A DNA stretch of 64,000 nt from Spongilla lacustris (GCA_949361645.1 OX442427.1:3972016-4036015), one strand, 5' to 3'. Shown: positions 33,707-45,567, numbered from the stretch's first letter. Translations and numbers: made by a program. The notes: a model not told the origin generated them from the letters alone.

Positions 33707-35215
33707 GTTAGCTGGCGTGCACAAGGACCATTACCACATCAGGTTGAACACCTTCCTCTAGGACCTGGTCTGGTGGGATACGTTTCTGGAGGCGTGGAAC
33801 GAAAAATCAATCCTTAGGCACACGTTTGACGATGCAGTCAGGAATGTTAGCCTGTTTTCGGATGCGTCGGGTAGCTTTGGCTGTGGGGCGTGGTGGGCTC
33901 ACCATTTGTTTCAATTCGAGTGGCCTGGTAGTTGGAAGGGAAGGAACATCACATTGAAGGAGATTTTGCCGGTGGTCCTGGCTTGTGCGGTGTGGGGTCC
34001 ACAATGGCGTGGCAGGAAGGCGGTGGCCCATGTTAATAATAAGGGGGCCGTGGCAGTGTTAAACTCGGGCTGCAGCAAGAAGGGACAGATCATGCATCTT
34101 ATGAGGAGCTTGTTCTTTATCGTGGCCCACTCCCAAATATTGTCAAGGGCCTTTCAGGTGCCGGGTGCCCAGAATGGGATAGCTGATGCCATCTCGTGGA
34201 ATAATCTCTTTCTATTTTTCTCCTTGCTTCAGGCAGCGGACCTGACCCCGACTAGTCTCCCGGAGATGCTCGTGGCGCTCCTGGTGACGGAGCAGCCCGA
34301 CTGGACGTCGACGACCTGGTCCAAGTTGTTCATGAGTTGTTTTCAGCGGGTGTGGCAGCGTCTTCCTGGAGAACATACACAGCTGGCCAAAATCATTATG
34401 CCCGTTTTTGTGATCATTACTCTATTTCACGTTACCTTACCTCGGAAGAGAAATCGTCACAGTTTGTCGCATTTTTGTTTGTCAAAGGGCCATCAGATGG
34501 CACGGCTAAGGTGTACCTTTCAGCCATTTGTCATGCCCAGATTGGGCTGGGTCTGGGCAATCCGAGGATTCTGGATATGCAACACCTCAAATATGTGGTT
34601 AAGGGTTTTCGTAGGAAGTTTTCATCCAACTCCGATAACCGCAGCAATATTGCGGGCCTTGAAGGTCATGTGGTCGTCGGACGCGGATCAGTTTACCGCA
34701 TCCATGCTATGGGCGGCCTCTTGCCTAAGTTTCTTTAGTTTCCCACGGTCTGGTGAAGTTGCGGTTCCTTTGGACTAATCGTTTGATGCCGCTGCCCACT
34801 TATGTTTCGAGGACATCTCTCATCGACTTGCGCTGAACCATCAGCAATGACTGTGCACCTCAAATCATCGAAGACAGACCTGTTTAGAAAAGGGGTCGCA
34901 CTTGTGATTGGCACCGGGAATACTGAGATTTGCCCAGTTGCTGCGGTTCTTAGCTACATGGTTCAGAGAGGCCAGGCCCCAGGTCCCCTCTTCCTGTTCG
35001 GCGACGGGTATTACTTGACGAGAGCCACGCTCATGGCTGCGATTCGGTCTGCATTGTCATGGGTGGGTATCAACGAAAAGCTTTACTCAGGCCACATTTT
35101 CCGGATAGGGGCGGCGACCATGGCAGATCTGTGCGGAATCCAGGACTCCTTGATCAAAGTGCTGGGTAGGTGACAGAGCGCAGCGTACCAAATTTACATC
35201 CGGACTCCACCGTAG
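33707..35215 (+). pseudogene. DIRS retrotransposon, 3' half: RNase H and tyrosine recombinase
   Basis: Continues the frame interrupted at 20629 (AGVHKDHYHIRL). RNase H: RNVSLFSDASGSFGCGAWW (33845), LKEILPVVLACAVWG and AHVNNKGAVAVLNSG (34030). The tyrosine recombinase begins near 34337 (SWRTYTAGQNHYARFC, FLFVKGPSDGTAKVYLSAIC), changes frame at about 34620, then MTVHLKSSKTDLFRKGV (34845), LSYMVQRGQAPGPLFLF and the catalytic H-x-x-R segment SGHIFRIGAATMA (35088). After VLGR the codon expected to be Trp is TGA (35172), with the catalytic Tyr region AAYQIYIRTPP beyond it. DIRS elements use this recombinase instead of an integrase. Terminal repeats were not resolved. Confidence 0.82.
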
Positions 35216-36951
35216 GGCATGGTCAAGCAGCTACTGTAGCTCAATTCCTGTTATTGACATTTTATTAGTATGTAACTCGACATTATGACCATCATTATCG
35301 CGCGACTATAATTCAAATGATTGAATCATTTCCATAGCATGTGGGCAAGTCATGAGCGTGTCAATCTCCCGCTCCAATCAAAATTTTAACTGGCTTGGGG
35401 TCGGGGTCAGATTAGGGAAACTAGGCTCACAGTAAGGAAGCTGCACTCCCGACTTGCAAGAGTGGTGAAGTAGATACCCTTTCCTTGGCCCCCTCTTGTG
35501 AGGGTGGCAAGATTCCTCCAAGTCCATCGTTGAAAGTAGTCACCTCCTCCTCCTCCAGAGTGAGTAGTTCCTGATCCATGGGGGTGTTCAGCCCTAGGAG
35601 GGCAGCCTCTCTGGGCATTCCAGGGCCTTCCCTGGCTCCCCGAACCCATTACCATGCCTGGCACGTGCCACTCCGGATTGGGATGTGGCTCTACACCCAC
35701 TCTGAGTCCGGGTTCCAGGCATAACGGCAAACGGGAACGAGCCCAACACTTGCCAAACCCTTGCTAGGTGCGGCGCATAGAGGGGGAGGAGGGCATGAAG
35801 GAGTTGGGTCCTCTAGCCCTTATTCTCACATACCTCGGAGGAACCCATTAATTTGGTATTGAATTATGTAGTGGTCAGTTAACCAATTAAGTTAGTTAAT
35901 TAACTAGTAAAACGCCAATGAAATTTCATACTTTTTCAAACTTCCACAATTTATCTGCAGTTTATATATCTCACACTTAATAAAAGTTGTCGTACATTGT
36001 GTTACATTAATTAAATGCAAGTTATTTGACTAAAGGCAATCGAACTTTAATTATGCGGTTCATATTTGCCTACCTTAGTCACTGTATATTCATAAATTCA
36101 TTTAGAGCAGCAATCCCATTAAGGAATTATATTCTTTTAAAAGTGTTGCGTTCTTTCCTGGACACCCGGTATATATAATTGAAACGTTATAACGAAAACG
36201 TTCCAAATGCAAATAGCAAATAAAATCAATTACTATGCTAAAATTCCTTCGCAATACGTCACGTTATGAATAATTAATGAGCAGCAGCAGGAGGGTTAAA
36301 TGCTAAACATTCACCAATGTTAACGCTAAACGTTTACCTGAAAGAATAGCTTCGCGCATGTTGGTGTCAATATCAAAGGTGCAATCATGTTCAGAAGGGT
36401 CTTGAATGTGACCGTATTCATTCAAAAAACGTTTCTGAAACTGAACACGTTAATAGCATGCAATTCTCACATCAGTTGGTGGTACACTACGTATCTCTGT
36501 CTAATCATTATCCATTCACCAACCCATATAGTCCTCTTCCTTCGTCAACGCTTTCACTTCCTTATATAATCAGGACCATTAAAATAGCAGCAGGCAAATT
36601 ATGACTGTTGACGAGGTGCTGCTTCAATACTGACAGTTAAACTTGCTAAGGAGGCCACTTTTGAAGACACAGTTCAAAGGGAGTTCCCAGCTTTGCCTCA
36701 GAAAGAGCTTCTAGGTTTCAAGCTAACTTTTTTTCCAGCAGTTTCACCACTAGTGGCAGGCACCACTGGAATTCGAATTGCAGTGAAGGTCATGCTGTGA
36801 ATCTATTGGCCAGGCATGTAAGAGGCTTAGGGATAAAAAAAAAGGCAATGGTCTTATATAGTGTAAAACATTTTGTCAGCAGTACATGTAGTTGTAAATT
36901 GGTCATACTCTAATTGCAAGATGAGCATGAGACATCTAGATGGAATACATA
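35216..36951. other. Probable DIRS 3' non-coding region, then AT-rich DNA
   Basis: 35395-35840 is G/C-rich with no frame of known type and may hold DIRS terminal or internal complementary repeats. 35860-36950 is AT-rich with only small frames lacking motifs. I see no host gene here. Confidence 0.35.
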
Positions 36952-36959
36952 CCCTCATT

Positions 36960-39600
36960 CAGTGATGCCGTGATATGGTCTCCAGCCTATATCATCTATA
37001 GCGATACTAGTTCAATATTGCAATATTGTATTTCGATATTGTATTGCGGTATATTCATGGTTATTTATTTCAATAATTATGAATTTAAAAACTATTCATT
37101 GTGGGTTATGGCGGCATCAAAAGAACTGACTGATAAACTGTCTTACATGCTGTAGGGAAGGAGGATATAGTGGTCGTCGACCGCAAAATGTTTAAAACTA
37201 ATGTGTGGGGACATTTTGGGTGGCACAGAAAAACGATCGAGTGCTCCTGGGTTGTGTGCAACAGGTGCTGCGCATGGGTGTCCAGAAAGGGCAACAATAC
37301 ATCTAATATGTGTTACAGAAGGCAGCAAAATGTAAGTCCCTTATCTGCTCAGTGACTAAACAACATTTTGTTGCACAGCGTATCCATTGCATGTAGCTGC
37401 GAGAAGAAGGAAGTTGCTTGCATAGGCTGCACTGCCACCAGCAGCAGTACCCCTAGTCCATGTTCAAGTATGGATAAATTCCAGTTCTGGACCGTCTGGT
37501 AAAGGAGGAATCCTGGACAGATACATCACTCAGATGCAACCCAAAGTTTTGAAGGGAGAAAGACTTGCCAGAGCTAACGAACTACTAGTCAAAGCCTTCA
37601 CTGTAAACTAACTTGCTGCCGCCTACTTTAATGGACAGCCCAGAGTTTAGAGACTTTCTAGATTACATTTCAAATGGTGCATATGCAATACCTCATCATA
37701 GGACTAAGACTACTGAACTGATTGATATTCAGTATGAGAATGTCTTGAGAAAGGTTTGCTGGCTCATCCTTGTTTCCATTTGTTTTATTAGTTTTGTATC
37801 TTGTTGCTTACGTATTTTCTTATTAGATCAAAGCAATGATGGCCAATGCTGTGTCAGTATCCATCACAACTGATGCTGCTTCAATGCACACTGGAAATTC
37901 GTATATTGGCATAACTGCACACTGGCTTGATGCTCAGTGGAATATGATGTCATGTGTGCTTGGTGTATCCATCAGCAAAAAACTGTTACAGTACCAACCT
38001 TGTAATCCATTCCAATATAGCTTCAATACAGCAGAAGAAATTTCATCTATTGTAAAGGACTTGGTTAACACTGAATTTTCGCCTAGATGCAATTGCTACT
38101 GATCAAGGAATAACGAAGCTTATTGAAGAGGGCATTTAGTGAGGACCAAGTTCAAAGCTCTTGCCACAAGTTGCAACCATCCATCAAAAATTCCTTAGAG
38201 GTATTACTAATACATCTTTACTGCTAGCTGCTTAAGTGTGCATGGCATCATGAGTAAAATTTGTGCATTTTCATTCTTTTGTAGGTGAAGAACTGCCCTT
38301 CAGCTTCATTGATTGAGCTGTTCCGAACAATTTCATGCAGCATCAACAACAGCCCAATGCTACTGGATGCACTTAAAGTCAGCAGGGTGCTGATTTAGCT
38401 TGTTTGCTTGACAAGCCACAGGAAAATCATGGTGTACTGTCTGAAGATGAGTCTGATCACACCTTAGATGTTCCAGTGCTCCCATATAGGTGCAGCCTTA
38501 AACTTATCAAGGAAATCTAACTCCACATTATACATGTTACAACGATGTGTATTACTTCAGAAGTACATTACTCATGTATTGGCTGAGAGCAAGTACGCTC
38601 GCTCATTTAGTACCATCTGCTGACGAGTGGCTGGCTGCTGAAAAGTTGTGTGCGCTGTTAAGGCCTTTACAAATTGCAACAGACTTTCTGCAGGGAGAAA
38701 AGTATCCTACTTTAGGCTGCGTTTCTCGATATATAACAACACTTGCGGATGGACTCCAAGGTACAACACCACTAATACACTGGCAGTTAGGGACCCGTTA
38801 GAACATTCTTCCAAAAATTGTACAAGAAGTCAGGGCCTTTATATTGCAGGACATGCTGCGACGCTGGGATCCTGCTGAACTCCTATTGGGAATGGGAGCA
38901 ATAACCCATCCAGGACATAAAGGTTTATCTTGGTTAAACCACTCTAATAGGCAAACCATTCTTAGCCACTTGCAAACTGAAATGATGAACGTCGTGGAGG
39001 AGGATGAAGTGAATGAAGCTGATGACAGTGATGAGAAAGCAGCAGTTACTTCTACAGAGGAGGAATTTGATCTTCTATTTGGTCGTAAAGATGAATCTCC
39101 TGGTTAAGTACATATAAATGGTACAAAAAATGATCATATTGAAGACAAATATCAGAGATATCATAAGGAGGCTGAAATGAATTTCATAAAAGATGATCCA
39201 ATGGATTTGGTGGCGAAAGCATGAATCCTACTTCCATCATGTTGCTAAACTGGCAAGGAATCCCAGCCTTGACTGCACCTGCAGAATGGGTTTTCTCCAC
39301 AGCAAAAAAAATACTGCAGAAAAAACGATGGAGTCTTCTACCAGAACGGCTGGGTAAATGCATATTGCTGCGACATAATGCAAAATGGTTTTAATGGCAC
39401 TTGTCTGATTATGTAGTGTGCAGCAGTATCTAATTGCATATGCTGAGTCATAGTAAATTGCTCTTATTTCCGTCTATTTCCACGCACATTTGTATCGCAG
39501 AAATGTCAAAAAAATATTGCGATATCCGATACATCACCTATCGCAATATATCGCCTATCGCAATATATTTAAAGTATCGCGATACATCGCGGCAGCCCTG
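36960..39600 (+). mobile_element. hAT DNA transposon, TSD CCCTCATT
   Basis: 2641 bp. The left end CAGTGATGCCGTGAT and the right end, reverse complemented, CAGGGCTGCCGCGAT are imperfect terminal inverted repeats. A perfect 8-bp duplication CCCTCATT flanks it at 36952-36959 and 39601-39608, diagnostic of hAT. Subterminal regions are full of short ATATTGCGATAT palindromes (36990-37065 and 39510-39590), typical transposase-binding clusters. It carries a broken transposase. Confidence 0.9.
37170..39395 (+). pseudogene. hAT transposase with BED finger, disrupted
   Basis: The N-terminal block (37185-37330) has VWGHFGW, CSWVVCNRCCAWVSRKGNN and TSNM, a BED zinc finger (Cys-x2-Cys) though the His pair is blurred. 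Then LPPTLMDSPEFRDFLDYISN (37610). An intron (about 37756-37828, GTTTGCTGG to TTATTAG) is followed by ITTDAASMHTGNSYIGITAHW (37850), the region of the first catalytic Asp in hAT proteins. A second probable intron ends TTTTGTAG at 38284. Next EWLAAEKLCALLRPLQIATD (38625) and, in another frame, the C-terminal dimerisation motif PAEWVFSTAKKILQ (39275) ending about 39395. Frameshifts and stops (for example near 38100) inactivate it. The family resembles ZBED-type hATs. Confidence 0.75.
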
Positions 39601-39608
39601 CCCTCATT

Positions 39609-39906
39609 CCCTCTGAAGGGTCCTGCCTCCCTTAGATGGGCATGAGGCAAATAGATGTAACAAACACCCTCCTCCCCTCTGAATGGTCTACCCTCCTAAC
39701 ATTATCATACACCCTCCCAGGGCCGTTGCCGCCGGTCTGGTTGCACGATTTTAACCAGACCAATTTTTCTCCCTGCTGTCTCAGTCTCAGTCCCATTTTA
39801 TTACCCTGCACTATATGTACGTCACGTCCGTTAAATGTTCTACACTGTTCGGACCCATCAGCATCTTGTTAGCTACAAAGTTACTAAACTAGTAGTTCTA
39901 TTCAAA
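39609..39906. other. Spacer with CCCTCC-rich repeat
   Basis: CTTAGATGGGCATGAGGC and ACACCCTCCTCCCCTCTGA at 39630-39690 match sequence flanking the Ty3 element at 46672-50252, so this is a dispersed repeat. No gene seen. Confidence 0.45.
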
Positions 39907-39917
39907 ATGGCTACTAT
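39907..39917 (+). pseudogene. First codons of an ORF split by BEL/Pao element 2
   Basis: ATG at 39907 followed by GCTACTAT. Removing the BEL/Pao element joins this to 45800 and onward and gives MATIADVRESIPSLSDEP as a plausible protein start. I do not recognise the protein. Confidence 0.25.
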
Positions 39918-40046
39918 TGTTGGAAATTGAACTCGTTATTGTGTATTATGTAATCGTGTGCACATGCTTATGAATAGAGTGTCATTCTACCAGGCATCCA
40001 AGGCGGCCTAGAGCAGTAACCTACAGTTCTTTCCCGATTCTTTACA
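39918..40046 (+). repeat. 5' LTR of BEL/Pao element 2 (internally deleted)
   Basis: 129 bp. Matches the 3' LTR at both ends but lacks about 55 bp after ATGAATAGAGT. The other differences are about seven substitutions. Confidence 0.9.
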
Positions 40047-40077
40047 TGGTCCTTCGAGCCGGGAAGGTATTCAGCAA

Positions 40078-42110
40078 ATGCAGCAAAGAGCCGATATTGT
40101 TCTAATTAAGGCCCATTTCAAGTCTGGCAGCATGTCAGAGGAACTAACAAGAAAGAAAAAGGTCCGTGGCCGGTATCGGGCTTCGGCCAAACAAATCCTG
40201 GGTGAAGTTCAGACTTCGATATCGAATGAACCCACGGATATTGCTAGAATTGCCAAGCTACAGCAGAGTATTGCAGACTCTCGCAGCACTGGATGAAGAG
40301 ATCCTCGCACTCACCGAAAATGATGTCGTAGAGGAAGAGATTGTCAGCGCGGACCAATTCAAGGAATTATGTCACATCGCTTTGTCCGCAATAGAGCGGG
40401 TCCTGAAACCTGACACACTGCGCCGTCTTCCAATATCAATCAAACGAGCACAACCATCTCTCCTACTGTGCCTTCAACTGCTGTTACGACTGCTAGCCAT
40501 CAACCCTCAACTGAACTATCTACAGCAACAGTGTCAACACTAAGGTCAGACTACCTCAAATCTCTTTGCCACGCTTTGATGGAGATCCAGTTATGTGGAC
40601 AACCTTTTGGGACTCCTACCAGTTTACGATCCACTCAAATGCTGACATCTCTCAGTGTAGATAAGTTCAACTATCTGCAATCCTTGCTTGACCACGCAGC
40701 TCTTGATGCTATTGCTGGCCTCACAGTCTCTAATTCAAACTATCAGCAAGCTGTAGAGATCCTTACTAAGCGATTTGGGAACAAGCAAGTCATCATTTCC
40801 AAACATATGGATGCCCTTATGAGCTTGGATGCTGTCAATTCAGACCGGAACCTCAAGGAACTACGTCGAATGTATGACCTTACGGAAACTCATGTTCGGA
40901 GTTTGAAATCGCTATGAATCGAGTCTGCAACATATGGTACACTTCTCTCACCTGTCATACTGGCTAAGTTGCCACCGGACCTGAGGCTGATTGTAAGCAG
41001 GAAGGTTTCAGACTCCCATCTGAATCTGGATGACCTACTGTCCACATTTAAGCAAGAGCTACATGTAACTGCCAGGGAGAGAGCTATCACGACGAAGTCA
41101 AGAGAAATCCCATCCTACATCTTCTACCTGTTGTCTGGTTCTCAATACTCAAGATCTGGTCCCCAGTGTTGCTACTGTGAGCAGTCACACCCTTTGTCAA
41201 GTTGTACTACCATAACCAAGCCAGCAGATCGTAAACCAATTATGAAGAACAGCGGTCGATGTTTCAACTGTCTTCGCAGGGGTCATGTTTCTCATGAATG
41301 TAAATCATTGTCGCGGTGCCAGAAGTGTAAGAGGAAACATCACACATCAATCTGTGACTCTGCCACAGCTTCAACTACACCTTCAACTTCATCGCAGTTG
41401 GTCAATCCTAAACTGAACCCCAAGGCATCCTTGTTTCAAGTAGCCAAACCTACAAGCACACTTTGTTCACACAGCGAACAATGTGTTCCTTCAGACTGCT
41501 CATGCAGTGATCCACCAACCATGCAACTCACATGTCTCGCTTGCAATACGCATGATTCTCGATGGTGGCAGCCAGAAGTCCTATACCAGTGAACACGCCC
41601 AACGTCTACTCAATCTAGAGGTTGTAGGAGAGCAGTCACTTTCTATAGCCACGTTTGGATCCGGGAAGGGGAGTACGAAGGTATGCCCTATCATGAAGGT
41701 TGGTCTGTGTCTGAGAGGTTACCCTGCAATGTCACTCTCCGTGTATGTGGTGCCTACCATTTGCGAGCCTTTGATAGGACATTTTACTTGTGTCAGGCAG
41801 TATCCCCATCTTTTGGGTTTAGAGTTAGCCGATGCCCATGATACGGATTCAAGAATGCCAATAGATATGTTGATTAGGTCTGACTACTACTGGGAGTTGG
41901 TGACATGGAGCATTTGCAGGGGAGCTAGTGCCCCTATTGCAATACACACGAAACTAGGCTGGGTGTTATCTGGTCCATCTGCCTGTGTTGAGTCAGGACG
42001 CTGTGCAATGAACTTGACTGTTACTCATGTCCTGCGTGCCGATACTTTTTCAGCAGGGCCTTGCACATTAGAAGATCAACTCAGAGCATTCTGGGAGTTA
42101 GAAGCCCTAG
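40078..42110 (+). pseudogene. BEL/Pao element 2 Gag, zinc knuckles and protease
   Basis: N-terminal charged Gag (40078-40296, shifting frame to 40166-40543). Core (40468-40917; KFNYLQSLLDHAALDAIAGL, LTKRFGNKQVIISKHMDAL), a TGA after SLKSL, then LPPDLRLIVSRKVSDSHLNL (40969). Zinc knuckles: CCYCEQSHPLSSC, CFNCLRRGHVSHEC, CQKCKRKHHTSIC (41165-41350). The protease in a new frame has RMILDGGSQKSYTSEHA (about 41550), where the usual D-T-G is D-G-G, so the active site is altered. The Pao linker includes RSDYYWELVTW and LGWVLSGP (41875-41970) and FWELEALG (42090). Confidence 0.78.
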
Positions 42111-44166
42111 GAATCCAGGACAAGGAGAAGACATTGTATGACTCTTTCACAGAGGCTGTCAAGTTCGAGAATGGAAGGTACAAAGTTCCTTTACCGTGGA
42201 GGGAGTTCGATGATCCATTGCCAGATAACTATGAGCTCAGTCTAAGCACACTTCAAGGCCTACTCCGTCGACTAAAACAAAATCCTGCAGTTCTCAAGGA
42301 ATATGATGACTCGATCAAGGATCAGTTGAAGAAAGGGATCATAGAAGGATCAGTCTCCTCAAGGGAACATTCACTATTTGTCACATCATGCTGTTGTGCG
42401 TCAGGATAAATCTAAAAGTTCCTATCATGTATGATGCTTCCACCAAGAGCTCAAACAACCCTTCTCTTAATGACTGTCTTCTGAAGGGTCCAAAGTTTAA
42501 CCAACTTATCCTTGACCTGTTGGTGCGATTTCGGTCGTACAAGTTTGCCCTTACTGCCGACCTGGAAAAGACATTTTTGATGGTACCAATAGAAGAGGCA
42601 GATCGTGATGTGTTGTGGTTTATTTGGCTGGATGACGTGTCTAAGGAGTCACCTAACTTGAGGATCTACTGATTCACCCAGGTGGTTTTTGGTGTTTCAG
42701 CTACCCCGTTTCTCCTGAATGCTACCATACGGTTTCACTTGGAGAAGTATCTGGACACCGATGAGAACCTTGCTCACCGTCTACTCTGCTCAACTTATGT
42801 TGACGACGTCATATCAGGGGGACACACTGAAGATGAAGCCTTTGACCCAAGTCAAAAAGGGTCTTTGGTGAAGGAGGGTTTAACTGACAAAGTTCAGAAC
42901 AAATTCTAGGAGTTTGCAAGAGCGGATTGACCTCAAGGAGAATGTAAGGAATGAAAACTTGCCTCTGATGGATGAAAAAACATATTCAGAGGCCACAATT
43001 GGAGTCTCCCAAAATCAAGATGATGAAGAGCATAAGGTCCTTGGAGTTGTATGGAAGCCTGAAGCAAATCAACTCATCTTTGATGTTGCCAACCTTGCTC
43101 AGCTTGCGCTTGATCTCCATCCCACAAAGAGAAATCTCCGTGAGCCTCATCGGCAAGTTCTACGATCCACTTGGACTTCTGTCTCCGGTTATTATCAAGT
43201 TCAAGGTGCTCCTTCAGAAGCTTTGCCAATGCAAGTATGACTGGGATGAAATTATTCCAAACGATCTGGTACAAGAGTGGAAGGGCCTCATCTCAGACCT
43301 GAAAGTTTCTCTGACTCTCCCTAGGAGCTAATTCAGTGGTTCAACAGACACTGTGATATCTGTCACTCTGTGTGGATTCTGTGATGCATCCACAAGGGCC
43401 TACGCAGCAGTAATCTACATCCTTTTGAAGACTGAACTGCACAGTGTAGTCAGATTTGTTGGTGCCAAGCACCTTACAAGTTCAAACGATCCCTAGATTA
43501 GAGTTACTCTGCTCTCCTGCTTTCAAGGCTGATGGTTTCTGTACGCACCAGTCTTCAGCGTGAGATACCAGATATTACTGTCAGGTGTTACACAGACTCC
43601 CAAGTGGCTCTGTACTGGATCCATAGGAAGGAGAAGGAATGGAAACCATTCGTTCGTAATCGCGTGAAGGAAATATGTCACAATGTACACCCTGAATTGT
43701 GGAACCATTGCCCGGGGACTACCAACACTGCAGACCTTCCCTCAACGGGGCTTGCCATGTTGGAGCTGTCCGTCAGCCATCTGTGGCGTACTGGACCTGA
43801 TTGGCTTTCTATGGAGGTACCATTAGGTAGTGGGGTCGAGCCGAGTGCTATGCCAGAACAGTGTTCACAGGAGCTGAATTCTTCCAGCAAGTTGTCCCAC
43901 AGCCTTGTCACAGTAGAAGGCCGCACTATTGGAGCCCTGTTGGATTGTGGGAATTATAGTAGCTGGACAAGGCTTGTCAGAGTCTCTGCATATGTCGCAG
44001 CCCAATTTAAGACAAAGAAGAAGAAAGGGTCTCCAGGTACATTGACAGTTCAAGAAATCACTGCTGCAGAATTGATATGGTTTCTACATGCACAAGAAAC
44101 CTTGGCACAACACAAGGATTTTGACTCCCTGGATACGAGCTATGCCTTTTTCTGGATGACAAGGGC
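42111..44166 (+). pseudogene. BEL/Pao element 2 RT and RNase H
   Basis: RT: VPLPWREFDDPLPDNYELSL (42185), then after a shift IMYDASTKSSNNPSLNDCLL, LTADLEKTFLMVPIEEADRD (42550), a TGA at 42670, VVFGVSATPFLLNATIRFHL and STYVDDVISGG (catalytic YVDD, 42795). Connection: GKFYDPLGLLSPVIIKFKVL (43150). RNase H: LCGFCDASTRAYAAV (43370) and VRCYTDSQVALYWIHRKEKE (43580), with FVRNRVKEI and WNHCPGTTNTADLPSTG leading to the integrase linker (to 44200). At least six breaks. Confidence 0.8.
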
Positions 44167-45567
44167 TTGTGGCAGTGTGGGGGTCGCTTACGAAATGTAG
44201 AATTGGCCTATTCGACCAAGTATCCTATTCCTATTCTTCTACCACATGGCCATCCAGTCAGTGCTCTCATAGTGAATTATGCTCACAGGTGTGTCTGTCA
44301 CAATGGAGTAAAGGAGACACTCACAGGGGTACGCAGAAGGTATTGGATAGTGAAGGGGAGAAGCTTTGCAAAAAACATTGTACACAAATGTACAGTGTGT
44401 AAGAGGTACATGTACGAAGCAGCACCAATCAGAGGCCCACCAATACCACCATTGCCAGAGTTTAGGGTCAAGGACAATCCTGCCTTCACTTATACAGGGG
44501 TGGATTTTGCAGGTCCACTATTTGTTCGGGAATCTTCCAGCTCTAGTAGTACTAAGGTGTGGATCTGTTTGTTCACCTGTCTGGTGACTCGAGCCATCCA
44601 TTTGGATATAGTTGAGGACCTATCCACTAATACTTTCATGAGGTGCTTGAAACGATTTGCAGCACAAAGGGGACTACCTCACAAGTTCACATCCGATAAT
44701 GGGAAGACTTTTAAGGTTGCTGCAAGACTTCTTGACCTCCTCCTTAAGGATGACACCATCAAGGAGTACCTCACGACCAAGGGTAGCCAATGGGAACGAG
44801 CACCATGGTGGGGCGGCGTGTTTGAATGTATGGTGAGATCCACTAAGCGTTGCCTTCGCAAGACAATAGATCGAGCACACTTCTCACGGGATGAGCTACT
44901 CACTGCTGTAGTGGAAATTGAAGGTGTGATCAATTCTAGACCCCTGTCATATATCTCGTCCTCAGACCTTGAAGAACCCCTTACGTCTTCTTACCTTATC
45001 GTTGGGAGAAGACTACTCAGCCTTCCCGATAATGTAGATGACCCAGAAGATGAAGATTTTGAAGTTGATGCCTCGCACCTGCAGAAAAGAGTAAAACACT
45101 TAGCACGTGTCTTGAACCATTTTTGGAAGCGGTGCAGGGCAGAATATCTTAATGAGCTCAGGGAGAGTCACCATCACTCAGCCAAGAAAACACCAGATGC
45201 CTCTCATGTGTCTAAGGGTGATGTTGTCATAGTACATGACGACTCTCTGCCTTGTGGGCTTTGGAAGCTTGGGAGAATTCAGGAGCTCTTCACTGGGCAG
45301 GATGGCTTGCCACGTAGCGCCCTTGTAAGGGTTTCTGCTAGGGACCAGCAACACATGTTATTGAAGAGGCCTTTGCAGCTGTTGTATCCTTTGGAGGTTG
45401 CAGGGGCAGAAGAACTGGAGGTCTCAGTTGAAAATGCCAAGCAAGACGTCTGTTCTACTCCTGATGTACCTGTGGCTAGTGCCAAGCGACCAGTCCGTGC
45501 AGCTGCTGTGAGAGCCAACGAATGGATGAAGGCTTGGGTGCAACAGTTCGAGAATGAAGACCAGTAA
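44167..45567 (+). CDS. BEL/Pao element 2 integrase, intact frame
   Basis: Open for 466 codons, start chosen as the first Met of the frame. It overlaps the preceding frame by 34 nt, so in the intact element it would be part of Pol. Zinc region HHCC: YAHRCVCHNGVKETL, HKCTVCKRY. Catalytic core: YTGVDFAGPLFVR (first Asp), HKFTSDNGKTFKV (second Asp), WERAPWWGGVFECMVRSTKR (third acidic residue, in the Pao-specific WGGxFE motif). C-terminal domain with GDVVIVHDDSLPCGLWKLGR and TGQDG, the usual BEL/Pao end. It inserts element cDNA into chromosomes. Preserved although its upstream domains are broken. Confidence 0.85.
   Translation: MWQCGGRLRNVELAYSTKYPIPILLPHGHPVSALIVNYAHRCVCHNGVKETLTGVRRRYWIVKGRSFAKNIVHKCTVCKRYMYEAAPIRGPPIPPLPEFRVKDNPAFTYTGVDFAGPLFVRESSSSSSTKVWICLFTCLVTRAIHLDIVEDLSTNTFMRCLKRFAAQRGLPHKFTSDNGKTFKVAARLLDLLLKDDTIKEYLTTKGSQWERAPWWGGVFECMVRSTKRCLRKTIDRAHFSRDELLTAVVEIEGVINSRPLSYISSSDLEEPLTSSYLIVGRRLLSLPDNVDDPEDEDFEVDASHLQKRVKHLARVLNHFWKRCRAEYLNELRESHHHSAKKTPDASHVSKGDVVIVHDDSLPCGLWKLGRIQELFTGQDGLPRSALVRVSARDQQHMLLKRPLQLLYPLEVAGAEELEVSVENAKQDVCSTPDVPVASAKRPVRAAAVRANEWMKAWVQQFENEDQ

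Noticed and set aside
35407..35730. Minus-strand frame of 107 codons
   Set aside because: No motif; overlaps another minus frame and lies in probable DIRS non-coding sequence.
40040..40070. tRNA gene at the TGGTCCTTCGAGCC sequence
   Set aside because: The position directly after an LTR, and recurrence after another LTR at 20780, identify it as a primer-binding site; no cloverleaf is present.
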